DNA of 64,000 bases from Methylobacterium sp. J-068 (GCF_022829445.1 NZ_JAKSXY010000065.1:1-64000), one strand, 5' to 3'; numbered from the stretch's first letter, positions 25,115 to 36,845 are shown. Translations and numbers: made by a program. The notes: generated by a model from the letters alone, not told the origin.

Positions 25115-27319
25115 ATGAATCTCACGAACTTCCGTCTCGAGACCGATGCCGACGGGATCGCGCTGGCGACCTGGGACATGCCGGGCCGCTCCATGAACGT
25201 CTTCACCAACGCGGTGATGGACGAGCTGGGTCGGATCGTCGACGCCGTGGTCGCCGATGCGGCGATCAAGGGCTGCGTCATCGTCTCGGGCAAGGACAAC
25301 TTCTCGGGTGGCGCCGACCTGACGATGCTCCAGGGCCTCGGCCGCGCGTTCGAGACGCTGAAGGCCGAGCGCGGCGAGGAGGAGGCCATGCGCCACTTCT
25401 TCGAGGAATCGCGCAAGCTGACCCTGGTGTTCCGCAAGCTGGAGACCTGCGGCAAGCCCTTCGCGGCGGCCGTGAACGGCATCTGCCTCGGCGGCGCCTT
25501 CGAACTCGCCCTGTCCTGCCATCACCGCGTGCTCTCGGACGATCCGAAGACCCGCGTCGGCCTGCCCGAGATCAAGGTCGGCCTGTTCCCGGGCGGCGGC
25601 GGAACCCAGCGCGTGGCGCGCCTGATGCAGACGGGCGACGCCCTGCAGATGCTGTTCAAGGGCGAGCAGATCCGCCCCCTGATGGCCAGGAACATGGGCC
25701 TCGTCCACGAGGTCGCGCCCAAGGACGAGATCGTCGCGAAGGCCAAGGCATGGATCGCGGCCGGCGGCTCGGCCGTGGCGCCCTGGGACCAGCCGAAGTT
25801 CAAGGCGCCGTCCGGCAAGGTCTATTCGCCGGGGGGCATGATGATCTGGCCGCCCGCCAACGCGATCTACCGCCGCGAGACGCACGACAACTACCCCGCT
25901 GCCAAGGCGATCCTGGCCTCGGTCTACGAGGGCCTGCAACTGCCGATGGATCAGGCGTTGCGCGTCGAGAGCCGCTACTTCGCCCACATCCTGCGCACGA
26001 AGGAGGCGGCGGCGATGATCCGCACGCTGTTCCTCTCCATGGGCGAATTGAACAAGGGTGCGCGTCGCCCGAAGGACGTGCCCGCCACCGCCGTGAAGAC
26101 GATCGGCGTCGTCGGCGCCGGCTTCATGGGCGCGGGCGTCGCCTATGTCAGCGCCAACGCGGGCATGGAGGTCGTGCTCGTCGACCAGTCGATCGAGGCG
26201 GCGGAGAAGGGCAAGGCCTACGCGCACAAGCTCGTCACCGACCAGATCAACAAGGGCCGTGCCAAGACCGCCGACCGCGACGCCCTGCTCGGCCGCATCA
26301 CCGCCAGCGCCGACTACGCCGATCTCGGCGCCTGCGACCTCGTCATCGAGGCGGTGTTCGAGGACCCGCGGGTGAAGGCCGAGGTCATCGCAAAGGTCGA
26401 GGCCGTGATCCGGCCGGACGCGATCTTCGCCTCCAACACCTCCACCCTGCCGATCACCGGGCTGGCCAAGACCTCGTCCCGGCCGGAGCACTTCGTCGGC
26501 ATCCACTTCTTCTCGCCCGTGGAGAAGATGATGCTCGTCGAGATCATCAAGGGCGACCAGACGAGCGACGCGGCGCTCGCCACCGCCCTCGACTACGTCC
26601 GGGCGATCAAGAAGACGCCGATCGTCGTCAACGACGCGCGCGGCTTCTTCGCCAATCGCTGCGTCGGGGCCTACCTGCTGGAAGGCCACACGATGCTCAA
26701 CGAGGGCATCCCGGCGGCGATGATCGAGAATGCCGGCCGCCAGGCCGGCATGCCGGTCGGCCCGCTCTCGCTCACCGACGAGGTCGCGGTCGACCTCGCC
26801 CTGAAGATCGTCAAGGCCACGGAGGCGCAGCTCGGGGCCGACAGCATCGACCCCGCCCAGAAGGCGCTGCTCACCAGCCTCGTCGAGGGCGAGGGCCGGC
26901 TCGGGCGCAAGAACAGAAAGGGCTTCTACGATTATCCCGAGGGCGCGCCGAAGCGCCTGTGGCCCGGCCTCGCCGCGTTGCAGACCGCGAAGGTCGATCC
27001 GGATTCGGTGGATTTCGCGGAGTTGAAGCAGCGCCTCCTCGTGGTCCAGGCCCTGGAGGCCGCCCGCACGGTCGGCGAGGGCGTGGTCACCGACCCGCGC
27101 GAGGCGGATGTCGGCTCGATCCTCGGCTTCGGCTTCGCGCCCTTCACCGGGGGCGCCCTGTCCTACATCGACTTCATGGGCGCGCAGGCCTTCGTGTCGC
27201 TGGCCCAGGGGCTGGAGGCCAAGCACGGCCCGCGCTTCGCCGTTCCGCAGAACCTCCTCGACATGGCCGCCCGTGGCGGCACGTTCTACGGGGATGCGGC
27301 GGCCAGGAAGGCGGCCTGA
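25115..27319 (+). CDS. fadB: FadB-like bifunctional enoyl-CoA hydratase / 3-hydroxyacyl-CoA dehydrogenase
   Basis: The multifunctional beta-oxidation enzyme, 734 aa. The N-terminal crotonase domain (1-190) has the oxyanion motifs SGGADLTML and ICLGGAFELALSC with GLPEIKVGLFPGGGGT. The NAD-binding 3-hydroxyacyl-CoA dehydrogenase domain starts near residue 329 (GVVGAGFMGAGVAYVSA) and includes ASNTSTLPI, FVGIHFFSPVEKMMLVEII (catalytic His) and VVNDARGFFANR. Two C-terminal helical domains follow, including FGFAPFTGGALSYID. It is divergent from the EAL gene and followed by a hairpin repeat. Confidence 0.95.
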   Translation: MNLTNFRLETDADGIALATWDMPGRSMNVFTNAVMDELGRIVDAVVADAAIKGCVIVSGKDNFSGGADLTMLQGLGRAFETLKAERGEEEAMRHFFEESRKLTLVFRKLETCGKPFAAAVNGICLGGAFELALSCHHRVLSDDPKTRVGLPEIKVGLFPGGGGTQRVARLMQTGDALQMLFKGEQIRPLMARNMGLVHEVAPKDEIVAKAKAWIAAGGSAVAPWDQPKFKAPSGKVYSPGGMMIWPPANAIYRRETHDNYPAAKAILASVYEGLQLPMDQALRVESRYFAHILRTKEAAAMIRTLFLSMGELNKGARRPKDVPATAVKTIGVVGAGFMGAGVAYVSANAGMEVVLVDQSIEAAEKGKAYAHKLVTDQINKGRAKTADRDALLGRITASADYADLGACDLVIEAVFEDPRVKAEVIAKVEAVIRPDAIFASNTSTLPITGLAKTSSRPEHFVGIHFFSPVEKMMLVEIIKGDQTSDAALATALDYVRAIKKTPIVVNDARGFFANRCVGAYLLEGHTMLNEGIPAAMIENAGRQAGMPVGPLSLTDEVAVDLALKIVKATEAQLGADSIDPAQKALLTSLVEGEGRLGRKNRKGFYDYPEGAPKRLWPGLAALQTAKVDPDSVDFAELKQRLLVVQALEAARTVGEGVVTDPREADVGSILGFGFAPFTGGALSYIDFMGAQAFVSLAQGLEAKHGPRFAVPQNLLDMAARGGTFYGDAAARKAA

Positions 27320-27443
27320 AAGCCGCCTCGCGGTCGCCCTCGTCGGGAGGGCGGCCTCGGACCGCGCTCGAATGTCCCACCGCCTCGTTACGATCCCGCA
27401 CGGTGGTTGCGATCCATTCGGTGGGTGGCGGGCGCGGGTTCCG

Positions 27444-27529
27444 TCTCCTGGAAGGAGTGGGACAGGGTGAGGTGCGTGACCTATCCGAAGATGGACCACA
27501 CCTCTCCCCAACCCTCTCCTTCCAAGAGA
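27444..27529. repeat. Imperfect intergenic palindrome, 86 bp
   Basis: Arms 27444-27474 and 27499-27529 (31 bp each) pair imperfectly; the best block is the TCTC-TGGAAGGAG type, with AGGGTGAGGTG facing CACCTCTCCCC. It lies between the convergent FadB and exonuclease genes, in a 276-bp spacer that otherwise shows nothing. It resembles the CCTCTCC-rich element at 22158-22291. Confidence 0.65.
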
Positions 27530-27595
27530 GGGAGCGCATCGCGTCCAGCCAAGCCAAGGCGATTAACAAGCCAAGGGGATCAAACGGAGCCAATA

Positions 27596-28501
27596 TCACC
27601 CCTCCTGCGTCGCGATCATCCGCCGGCGCAAGGCCTCGACATCCGCGTGGTTGCCCGAGAGCAGGTCGGTGATGTCGCCGTCGAGCAGGGCCTTCACGTG
27701 GCGGCAGCGGGTGCCGTAGCGGCCGGCCATGCAGGTGCAGCGCAGGTGCGGGCCGCCGGTGCGATCCTCCAGCGTCACGGCGTAGCGGTTGCCGCTGCTG
27801 CCGCGCACCGCGAAGTGCAGGCCGGGCGCCGAGGACGGACGGCCTCCCGCCGCCATGCGGGCACGCTCGGCGAGGGAACCCGGCCGGCTCCCCGGGCGCT
27901 GCGCCGAGTTCGAATCGATCAAGCCCGAACCGATCGAGTCCGGCCCGGCCGGCACCGTGGTGATGGGCAGGTGGATCGCCCGCGACAGGGCCGGGATGCT
28001 CGGCGCGCCGGTCTGGCGCGCGGCCGCGAGCGCGATCTCCGCGCAGGCATAGGCGTCCTCGCCGGCGTCGTGGTGCTCGAAGCGGATGCCGAGGCGGGCC
28101 GCCACCTTGCCGAGGCCGCACCCCTCCTCCGCCGGAAAGACGCGCCGGGCGATCTGGAGCGTGCAGAGATACGCGAAGGCCGGCGGGTGCATCCCGTAGG
28201 CCGCGAGCGACGCCCGCAGTACGCCCATGTCGAAGCCGGCATTGTGGGCGAGGATCAGGCCGGAGGCGAGATCCGGCAGGAACTCGGCCATCACGTCCGG
28301 AAATTCCGGCCGGGTCCGGACATCGGCCGGCACGATGCCGTGGACCCGGATGTTGCCCGGCGCGAAGCGCAGCTCGGGCGGCCGGATCAGCCGGGATTCC
28401 CGCCGGACCACGGCCCCGTCGGCGATCCAGGCGAGGCCCACGGCGCAGGCCGAGTCCCGCCGCTCGTTGGCGGTCTCGAAATCGATGGCGATGACGGTCA
28501 T
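27596..28501 (-). CDS. DEDDh 3'-5' exonuclease with C-terminal SWIM-like zinc finger
   Basis: A 301-aa protein. Residues 1-165 form a DnaQ/RNase-T-type exonuclease with the acidic motifs IDFETA, AHNAGFDMGVL and HHDAGEDAYA (DEDDh). After a Pro/Ser-rich linker, a C-terminal segment (about 230-285) has CTCMAGRYGTRCRH, the CxC...CxH pattern of SWIM zinc-binding domains. SWIM fingers bind DNA or proteins, so targeting of the nuclease is likely but inferred. It is not the replicative epsilon subunit by length or architecture. It lies downstream of ligA on the same strand. Confidence 0.82.
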   Translation of the reverse strand: MTVIAIDFETANERRDSACAVGLAWIADGAVVRRESRLIRPPELRFAPGNIRVHGIVPADVRTRPEFPDVMAEFLPDLASGLILAHNAGFDMGVLRASLAAYGMHPPAFAYLCTLQIARRVFPAEEGCGLGKVAARLGIRFEHHDAGEDAYACAEIALAAARQTGAPSIPALSRAIHLPITTVPAGPDSIGSGLIDSNSAQRPGSRPGSLAERARMAAGGRPSSAPGLHFAVRGSSGNRYAVTLEDRTGGPHLRCTCMAGRYGTRCRHVKALLDGDITDLLSGNHADVEALRRRMIATQEG

Positions 28502-28571
28502 GCGCGACGTGAACGGCCCTGGTCCGGCCGGGTGCGGCCGGGCGCAAATCTAGGCGCCCGAGATTCTCGGC

Positions 28572-31061
<2,490 letters not shown>

Positions 31062-31249
31062 TTATAGCAATCCATGCGCGCCGCCGCACCGGCCGAGGTC
31101 GGGTCCGGCACCTGCCTCTTCACAGGTGTGTAACCCGGTGATCCTACGGTGCGAAGACACCGAGAGACTCGGCTGCGACCGCGCGCCGCCCCACGGATCG
31201 CGCGCCGTCCCCACCGCTTAACCCATCACCTCACCGACCGCGGATCGTC

Positions 31250-32182
31250 ATGCCTGCCCTGCCCGCCTTATCCGCGCCCTGGCGCGACCGCGCCGGACGC
31301 GTCTCCGGCCTGAAGCTCGCCACCTTCCTGTTCGCGCTCGCGCCGGGCTTCTGGCTCGCGGGGGCCTATGCCGCTGACGCGCTCGGCGCCAAGCCGATCA
31401 CGGCGCTCCTGCACGGCACCGGCGAGTGGGCGGTGCGCTTCCTGCTGCTGTCGCTGGCGGTCACGCCCCTGCGCCGGATCGCGAATTTTCCGAAGCTGAT
31501 CCTGGTGCGGCGCATGCTGGGGCTCACGGTGCTGGCCTACGCGCTGATCCACCTGATGCTCTACGTGGTCGACCAGAACTTCGTGCTGACGAAAGTCGTC
31601 ACTGAGATCGCGACGCGGATCTACCTGACGATCGGCTTCGTGGCCCTGCTCGGCCTCGTCGTGCTCGGCGTCACCTCCACGGACGGGATGATCCGCCGCC
31701 TCGGCAAGGCGTGGCCGCGCCTGCACAAGCTCGTCTACACCATCGCGGTCCTGGGGCTGGTCCACTACTTTCTCCAGGCGAAGATCGACGTGTCCGACCC
31801 GGTGTTCTGGACCGGCGTGTTCCTGCTGCTGATGGGCCACCGTGCGATGCAGCGCTTCCGCTGGCCGACCAACCCGCTCACCCTGCTGGCCCTCGCGGTC
31901 GCGGCGGCCCTCGTCACGGCCCTGTTGGAGGCGGCCTGGTACGGCATCGCCAGCGGCGTGCCCGCGAGCCTCGTCCTGTCCGCCAACCTCGACATCCCGG
32001 ACACCATCCGGCCGGCCTGGTGGGTTTTAGCGGTCGGCCTCTGCGTACCGGTGCTGAACGCGGTTCGGACCTGGATGGACAAGAGCAAGGCCGACAAGAG
32101 CAGGTCCGGCAAGGGCGCGCCCGTCAAGGCGGCGCCCGCGCAGAGACCCGTCCCGGCGCGGCAGGTAGTCGGCGCCCGCTGA
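31250..32182 (+). CDS. msrQ: MsrQ-type heme-binding membrane subunit (YedZ family)
   Basis: In the MsrPQ system the membrane b-type cytochrome MsrQ feeds electrons to the periplasmic methionine-sulfoxide reductase MsrP. The 310-aa protein has the ferric-reductase-like core: LHGTGEWAVRFLLLSLAVTPLRR, RRMLGLTVLAYALIHLMLY, WPRLHKLVYTIAVLGLVHYF (heme His candidates). It extends beyond the usual 200-220 aa with extra helices and a Lys/Ala/Pro tail. No msrP gene adjoins it. A small cytosolic-type molybdoenzyme at 45.6 kb lacks a Tat signal, so is probably not its partner. Confidence 0.85.
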   Translation: MPALPALSAPWRDRAGRVSGLKLATFLFALAPGFWLAGAYAADALGAKPITALLHGTGEWAVRFLLLSLAVTPLRRIANFPKLILVRRMLGLTVLAYALIHLMLYVVDQNFVLTKVVTEIATRIYLTIGFVALLGLVVLGVTSTDGMIRRLGKAWPRLHKLVYTIAVLGLVHYFLQAKIDVSDPVFWTGVFLLLMGHRAMQRFRWPTNPLTLLALAVAAALVTALLEAAWYGIASGVPASLVLSANLDIPDTIRPAWWVLAVGLCVPVLNAVRTWMDKSKADKSRSGKGAPVKAAPAQRPVPARQVVGAR

Positions 32183-32214
32183 GCGGCGCCGTACCGGCCG
32201 GCGGGAGCTCCGCC

Positions 32215-32248
32215 GGCCCTTGTCCCGACGAGGCCCTTGTCCCGCCGA
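32215..32248 (+). repeat. 17-bp tandem duplication
   Basis: Two adjacent units (32215-32231, 32232-32248) beginning GGCCCTTGTCCCG differ at one base. They lie upstream of a small secreted-protein gene; one of several local duplications in this window. Confidence 0.7.
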
Positions 32249-32299
32249 GAAGGTACGCGCATGAAGCGATCCGCATCTTCGGCGAAGGAGAAACCCCGC

Positions 32300-32632
32300 A
32301 TGCGGACATCGATGGCAAGGGGCGCGTTCGCGGCCTTCGGCTTGAGCGGCCTGCTGGCGGCGGGGCCCGCGATGGCCGCCTGCACGGTTCCCGAGCCGCC
32401 ACCGGCCACGGCGCGGCCGACGAAGCCCCCGCTTCCGGCCAAGCCCGCTTGCCTCGATGCCAAGGGCGGCTGCCCGGGCTGGGAAGCCTACAGCTACAAC
32501 GATGCGATCAAGGCCTACAACGCCGAGGCCGGCGCGTTCCGCCCCCTGGCGGAGGCCTACGTCAAGGCCCTGAACGCCTACGTGAAGGCGAGCAGCGACT
32601 ACGCGCAATGCGAGGTCAAGGCCCTGCAATAG
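32300..32632 (+). CDS. Small secreted protein, unknown function
   Basis: A 110-aa product starting at ATG 32300, which has AAGGAG 11 bp upstream; longer in-frame starts exist but would bury the signal peptide. Residues 1-22 form a Sec signal (cut near AMA-AC). A short Pro-rich stretch and a helical segment with Tyr/Ala heptads (YNDAIKAYNAEAGAFRP, YVKALNAYVKASSDYAQC) follow. Three Cys remain after cleavage besides the N-terminal one. No family is recognised; a periplasmic helical protein is likely. Confidence 0.65.
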   Translation: MRTSMARGAFAAFGLSGLLAAGPAMAACTVPEPPPATARPTKPPLPAKPACLDAKGGCPGWEAYSYNDAIKAYNAEAGAFRPLAEAYVKALNAYVKASSDYAQCEVKALQ

Positions 32633-32685
32633 CGGCCACGCCTTCGGCAAGGCGCGCGGCCGTGCTAGGGTAAGGGCCATGAGCG

Positions 32686-33249
32686 ATGGGGGTCATGAGC
32701 GTTCAGCCGAAATCCCGCATGAGCGTCGAGGAATTCCTGGCCTGGGCCGAGCACCGGCCGGAGCGGTTCGAGCTGTTCGACGGCGAGGTGTTCGCGATGG
32801 CGCCGCAGCGGGTGCGGCACGCGGAAACGAAGTTCGCGGTGCAGTTCGCCCTCCGGGCAGGCCTTCGCGATGCAGGACTGCCCTGCCACATGCTGCCCGA
32901 TGGCGTCACGGTCCGCGTCGATGACGCGACCAGCTTCGAGCCCGATGCCCTGGTCTATTGCGGGCCACGCCTGGATGCCGACGCCACCGTCGCGCCGACG
33001 CCCGTCATCGTGGTCGAGGTGCTCTCCTCGAGCACCGGGCGGATCGACACGGGGCAGAAGCTCGCGGGCTACTTCCGCATCCCGAGCGTCATGCACTATC
33101 TCATCATCGATCCCGTCAAGCGCATGGTGATCCACCACAAGCGCGGCGCCGAGACGCTGATCGAGACCCGGATCACCGCCGCGGGTCCGATCGACCTGAC
33201 GCCGCCCGGGTTCCGGCTGGACGTCGCGGCATGTTTCGCCGAGTCCTGA
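32686..33249 (+). CDS. Uma2-family (DUF820) PD-(D/E)XK nuclease-fold protein
   Basis: A 187-aa protein with the full Uma2 signature: MSVEEFLAWAEHRPERFELFDGEV at the N-terminus, FEPDALVYC, VVEVLSSSTGRIDTGQKLAGYF and HYLIIDP. The acidic residues of EPD and VEV and the Lys of QKL form the presumptive nuclease centre. The family is abundant in cyanobacteria and found sporadically in Methylobacterium; its role is unknown. ATG 32686 is used; ATG 32695 is nearly as good. It stands alone between two unrelated genes. Confidence 0.85.
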   Translation: MGVMSVQPKSRMSVEEFLAWAEHRPERFELFDGEVFAMAPQRVRHAETKFAVQFALRAGLRDAGLPCHMLPDGVTVRVDDATSFEPDALVYCGPRLDADATVAPTPVIVVEVLSSSTGRIDTGQKLAGYFRIPSVMHYLIIDPVKRMVIHHKRGAETLIETRITAAGPIDLTPPGFRLDVAACFAES

Positions 33250-33330
33250 GCCGCCGCCTCGCTTGACCCCCGGCGGGGGCGATGCCACAGCCCGGCGCAG
33301 TTTTACGCAATCGCCAGACTGGACGGCCCG

Positions 33331-34344
33331 ATGTCCGAATCCCTCGATCTCCTCGTCCTCGGCAATGCCATCGTGGACCTCATCGCCCGCACCGAGGAGG
33401 ATTTCCTCGCCGCGCAGGGCGTGCCGAAGGGCGCGATGCAGCTGATCGACGAGGCGCGGGCCGAGTCCCTGTTCGCCGCCATGGGGCCGGCGACCATCGT
33501 CTCCGGCGGCTCCGGCGCCAACACGGCGGTGGGCGCGGCGATGCTCGGGGCGAAGACGGCCTTCATCGGCAAGGTCCGCGACGACGAGCTCGGCGGCCTG
33601 TTCGCGCACGACCTCAAGGCGACCGGCGTGCGCTTCCCCGTCGCGGCGGCGACGGACGGCGCGGCCACCGCCCGCTGCTTCATCCTGGTGACGCCGGACG
33701 GCGAGCGCACGATGAACACCTATCTGGGCGCCTGCCAGGGCCTGTCCCCGGCCGATGTCGATGCCGCCACGGTGGCGGCCGCCCGCGTAGTCTATCTCGA
33801 GGGCTACCTCTGGGATCCGCCGGCCGCCAAGGACGCGTTCCGCAAGGCCGTGACCATCGCGCACGAGGCCGGCAACGCGGTAGCCCTGACGCTCTCGGAC
33901 GCCTTCTGCGTCGGGCGCTACCGCGAAGAGTTCCTGGGCCTGATCCGCGACGGCAGCATCGACATCCTGTTCGCCAACATGGCCGAGTTGCAGAGCCTCT
34001 ACGAGACCGACGACGCCGAGGCGGCGGTCAAGGCCCTGCGCGACGAGAGCGGCGCGCGCGGCAAGGACCTGCTCGGCCTCGTGACGCGCTCGGCCGACGG
34101 CGCCCTGGTGATCCAGGGCGGTGCCGTACAGTCCGTCGCGGCCTCGCCCGTGCACGAACTCGTGGACACCACGGGCGCGGGCGACCTCTTCGCGGCGGGC
34201 TTCCTCGCCGGCCATGCGCGCGGCCTCGACCACGTCGCCAGCGCCCGCCTCGGCGCGCTCGCCGCGGCGGAAGTCATCCAGCACATCGGCGCCCGGCCGC
34301 AGCACGACCTCGTGGCGCTGGCCCGGGAGAACGGGCTCCTCTGA
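33331..34344 (+). CDS. Adenosine kinase (PfkB/ribokinase family)
   Basis: It phosphorylates adenosine to AMP in purine salvage. The 337 aa show LLVLGNAIVDLIA at the start, SGGSGANTAVGAAMLGAKTAFIGKV (family signature 1), and VDTTGAGDLFAAGFLAG near residue 280 (signature 2 with the catalytic Asp). The sequence, including the NMAELQSLY segment, fits alphaproteobacterial adenosine kinases better than fructokinases; substrate is inferred from family resemblance. Confidence 0.85.
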   Translation: MSESLDLLVLGNAIVDLIARTEEDFLAAQGVPKGAMQLIDEARAESLFAAMGPATIVSGGSGANTAVGAAMLGAKTAFIGKVRDDELGGLFAHDLKATGVRFPVAAATDGAATARCFILVTPDGERTMNTYLGACQGLSPADVDAATVAAARVVYLEGYLWDPPAAKDAFRKAVTIAHEAGNAVALTLSDAFCVGRYREEFLGLIRDGSIDILFANMAELQSLYETDDAEAAVKALRDESGARGKDLLGLVTRSADGALVIQGGAVQSVAASPVHELVDTTGAGDLFAAGFLAGHARGLDHVASARLGALAAAEVIQHIGARPQHDLVALARENGLL

Positions 34345-34381
34345 GCTCCGTTCCGCCCATGAGGCGGGCGGCCGGGCGGCG

Positions 34382-35359
34382 TCACGACAGGCGCAGCAGC
34401 ACCTTGCCGACCGCCTCGCGCCGCTTGAGGATGCCGAGCGCCTCCGCGTAATCCGCCAGCGGGTAGACGCCGTGGACCTTGGCGGTGAGGCGCCCTTCGG
34501 CCACCCAGGCGAGCAGTTGCGCCTGGTTCGCCGCGTGCGCCTCCGGCTCGCGCTCGACGAAGACGCCCCAATGCACGCCCTGGATGTCGATGCCCTTGAG
34601 GAGCGCGAGGTTCAGGGGGATGCGCGGGATGTCGCCGGCCGCGAACCCGATGACGAGGTAGCGGCCTTTCCAGCCCAGCGACCGCAGGGCGGGCTCGGCA
34701 TAATCGCCGCCGATGGGGTCGTAGATCACGTCGACCCCCTGCCCCTCCGTGAGCCGGCGCAGGCCCGCGCGCAGGTCGTCGGCGGCGTAGTCGATCGTCA
34801 TCGTGGCGCCGTGCGCCCGCGCGACGTCGAGCTTTTCGGGGGAGGAGGCGCAGGCGATGACGCGCGCGCCCATGATCGCGCCGAGTTCCACCGCCGCGAG
34901 ACCGACCCCGCCCGACGCGCCGAGCACCGCCAGGGTCTCGTCGGGCTGGAGCCGGGCGCGGTCTCGGAGGGCGTGGAGCGAGGTGCCGTAGGTGATGGTC
35001 AGGCCGGCGGCCTGCGCATCCGAGACGCCGTCCGGCACCGGCGTGAGATGGCGCGTCGCCACGGCGATCCGCTCGCGGCAGGTCCCGAATTTCTGGTGGA
35101 CGATGACCCGATCGCCGACAGCGAAGCCCTCGGCCCCCGGCCCCAGAGCCTCGATCACGCCGCAGGCCTCGCCGCCGGGCGAGAACGGCAGGTCGGGCTT
35201 CACCTGATAGCGCCCGGCGATGATCAGGGTGTCGAAGAAGTTCAGCGCCGCGAGGGTGATGCGGACCACGGCCTCGCCCGGACCCGGCACCGGATCGGTC
35301 AGGTCCGCGATATCCAGATCCTCCGGCCCCCCGAGCCGGGTACACAGCAGCGCCTTCAT
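34382..35359 (-). CDS. NADPH:quinone oxidoreductase, zinc-free MDR family
   Basis: A 325-aa medium-chain dehydrogenase/reductase of the QOR type. It has the N-terminal GroES-like domain (GEAVVRITLAALNFFDTLIIAGRY, PFSPGGEACGVIEALG) and the NADPH-binding fold (VLGASGGVGLAAVELGAIMGARVIA). Catalytic and structural zinc Cys clusters are absent, as in quinone reductases. ATG 35359 with GGAG 8 bp upstream is preferred over TTG 35365. The physiological acceptor is unknown. Confidence 0.88.
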   Translation of the reverse strand: MKALLCTRLGGPEDLDIADLTDPVPGPGEAVVRITLAALNFFDTLIIAGRYQVKPDLPFSPGGEACGVIEALGPGAEGFAVGDRVIVHQKFGTCRERIAVATRHLTPVPDGVSDAQAAGLTITYGTSLHALRDRARLQPDETLAVLGASGGVGLAAVELGAIMGARVIACASSPEKLDVARAHGATMTIDYAADDLRAGLRRLTEGQGVDVIYDPIGGDYAEPALRSLGWKGRYLVIGFAAGDIPRIPLNLALLKGIDIQGVHWGVFVEREPEAHAANQAQLLAWVAEGRLTAKVHGVYPLADYAEALGILKRREAVGKVLLRLS

Positions 35360-35429
35360 GCCCAAATCTCCGTCCGATCGTCGAGCGGCGCTTGCACCGG
35401 AGCGCCGCCCGGCGCAAGCGCGCCGCCGA

Positions 35430-35990
35430 TCAGACGCGGCCGTAATTTCCGGTCAGGCACCCTTTGGCCAGGACGTGGCCCTGCATCGCCTCCAGCAGGG
35501 CACCGCGCCCGAGGTGCTCCGCGAGCGTCAACGGCGTGTCGAGGGCGTAGGCCTGGAAGAGATAGGCGTGCGGCCCATGGCCGGTCGGCGGATCGGGCGG
35601 CAGCCAGCCCGCCTTCAGGAAGCTGTTCTGGCCGAGATCGAGACCGGATTGGGGCTGGCTCGCGGCCCCCTCGGCGAGCGGCGCGGCCGGATCGAGGTTC
35701 CAGGCGATGAGATGGACGAGGGGGTTCGGCGTCGGGCTGCCCGCGTCCTCCACGAGGACGACCACGCGCGCCGTGCCGGCCGGCAACCCGCTCCAGGCCA
35801 GGGGCGGCGCGGAGCCGATTCCATCGGCGGTGAAGCGCGCCGGGATCGCCGCGCCGTCCTCGAACGCGAGGCTCGTCAGGCCGATGCCCTCCGGAACGTC
35901 GGCGAAGTCGGAGTGGTATGCGGTCCTGTCGAGACCGGCCTTGAGGCCGGACAGGGCGGCGCCCACGGCGTGCGGGATCTTCTCGAGCAA
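35430..35990 (-). CDS. YbhB/YbcL-family (PEBP/Raf-kinase-inhibitor-like) protein
   Basis: A 186-aa phosphatidylethanolamine-binding-protein fold. Typical segments are LTSLAFEDGAAIPARFTADGIGSAPPLAWSGLP, VEDAGSPTPNPLVHLIAWNL and PPTGHGPHAYLFQAYALD, with the ligand-site Asp and His. The start is TTG 35990, supported by GGAG eight bases upstream; no in-frame ATG precedes the conserved part. No signal peptide is seen, so it is probably cytoplasmic. The role of bacterial members is unclear. Confidence 0.88.
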   Translation of the reverse strand: MLEKIPHAVGAALSGLKAGLDRTAYHSDFADVPEGIGLTSLAFEDGAAIPARFTADGIGSAPPLAWSGLPAGTARVVVLVEDAGSPTPNPLVHLIAWNLDPAAPLAEGAASQPQSGLDLGQNSFLKAGWLPPDPPTGHGPHAYLFQAYALDTPLTLAEHLGRGALLEAMQGHVLAKGCLTGNYGRV

Positions 35991-36039
35991 CGGACATCTC
36001 CACGAATGACCTCGGTCAACGATGGGATGGGTCGAATGT

Positions 36040-36804
36040 TCAGGCCGGTCGGCCCGCCGCGTCGCGCCGCGCGGCCGTGATCATGTAGTTCACGGCGGTG
36101 TCGCGGCTCGCCCGCCAGGAGCCGTCGAGCGGGTTGAACACCACTCCGGTCGTGTCCGTCACCGTGAGGCCACCGGCGGCGACGGCGCGGGTGAGTTCGT
36201 CCGGCCGCACGAACTTGTCCCAGTCATGCGTCCCCTTCGGCAGCCAGCCGAGGACGTACTCGGCGCCGACGATGGCCAGCGCGAAGGAGCGCAGGGTCCG
36301 GTTGATGGTGGCGGCGAACAGCAGGCCGCCCGGTTTCACCGCCCTGGCGGCCTCGGCCACGAAGGCCGGCATGTCGACCACGTGCTCCACCACCTCCATG
36401 GCGAGCACGATGTCGAAGCGCTCGCCGCCCGCCACCACGTCCTCGATGGTGCGGGCGCGGTAATCGACCGGCACGCCCTGCGCGTCGGCATGGGCCTGCG
36501 CGACCTTGACGTTCGTGGGCGCCGGATCGAGGCCGGTCACGGTCGCGCCGAGGCGCGCCAGGGGTTCGGCCAGCACGCCGCCGCCGCAGCCGATATCCAC
36601 GAGGCTCAGGCCCTCCAGGGCGAAGGGCGCGTGCGGATCGCGTCCGAAGTGCCGGCAGGCGGTGTCGCGGATATAGGCGAGGCGGACCGGGTTGAAGCGG
36701 TGGAGCACCCGCATCGGCCCGGCCTCGTCCCACCACGTCGCCGCGATGGCCTCGAAGCGGGCGACCTCGTCGCGGTCAATGGAGGCGCCTGTGGGTCCGG
36801 TCAT
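36040..36804 (-). CDS. ubiG: Ubiquinone biosynthesis O-methyltransferase UbiG
   Basis: A SAM-dependent enzyme for both O-methylations of ubiquinone synthesis. The 254 aa begin at ATG 36804 with the typical IDRDEVARFEAIAATWWDEAGPMRVLHRFNPVRL. Further motifs are LVDIGCGGGVLAEPLARLG (SAM motif I), FDIVLAMEVVEHV and GGLLFAATINRT. The frame remains open upstream but has no homology. It is divergent from lysC, sharing a 222-bp intergenic region. Confidence 0.94.
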   Translation of the reverse strand: MTGPTGASIDRDEVARFEAIAATWWDEAGPMRVLHRFNPVRLAYIRDTACRHFGRDPHAPFALEGLSLVDIGCGGGVLAEPLARLGATVTGLDPAPTNVKVAQAHADAQGVPVDYRARTIEDVVAGGERFDIVLAMEVVEHVVDMPAFVAEAARAVKPGGLLFAATINRTLRSFALAIVGAEYVLGWLPKGTHDWDKFVRPDELTRAVAAGGLTVTDTTGVVFNPLDGSWRASRDTAVNYMITAARRDAAGRPA

Positions 36805-36845
36805 CGTCTTGCGCGGTTCTCGTGTGGGATGGAGGCGTGCGATTG

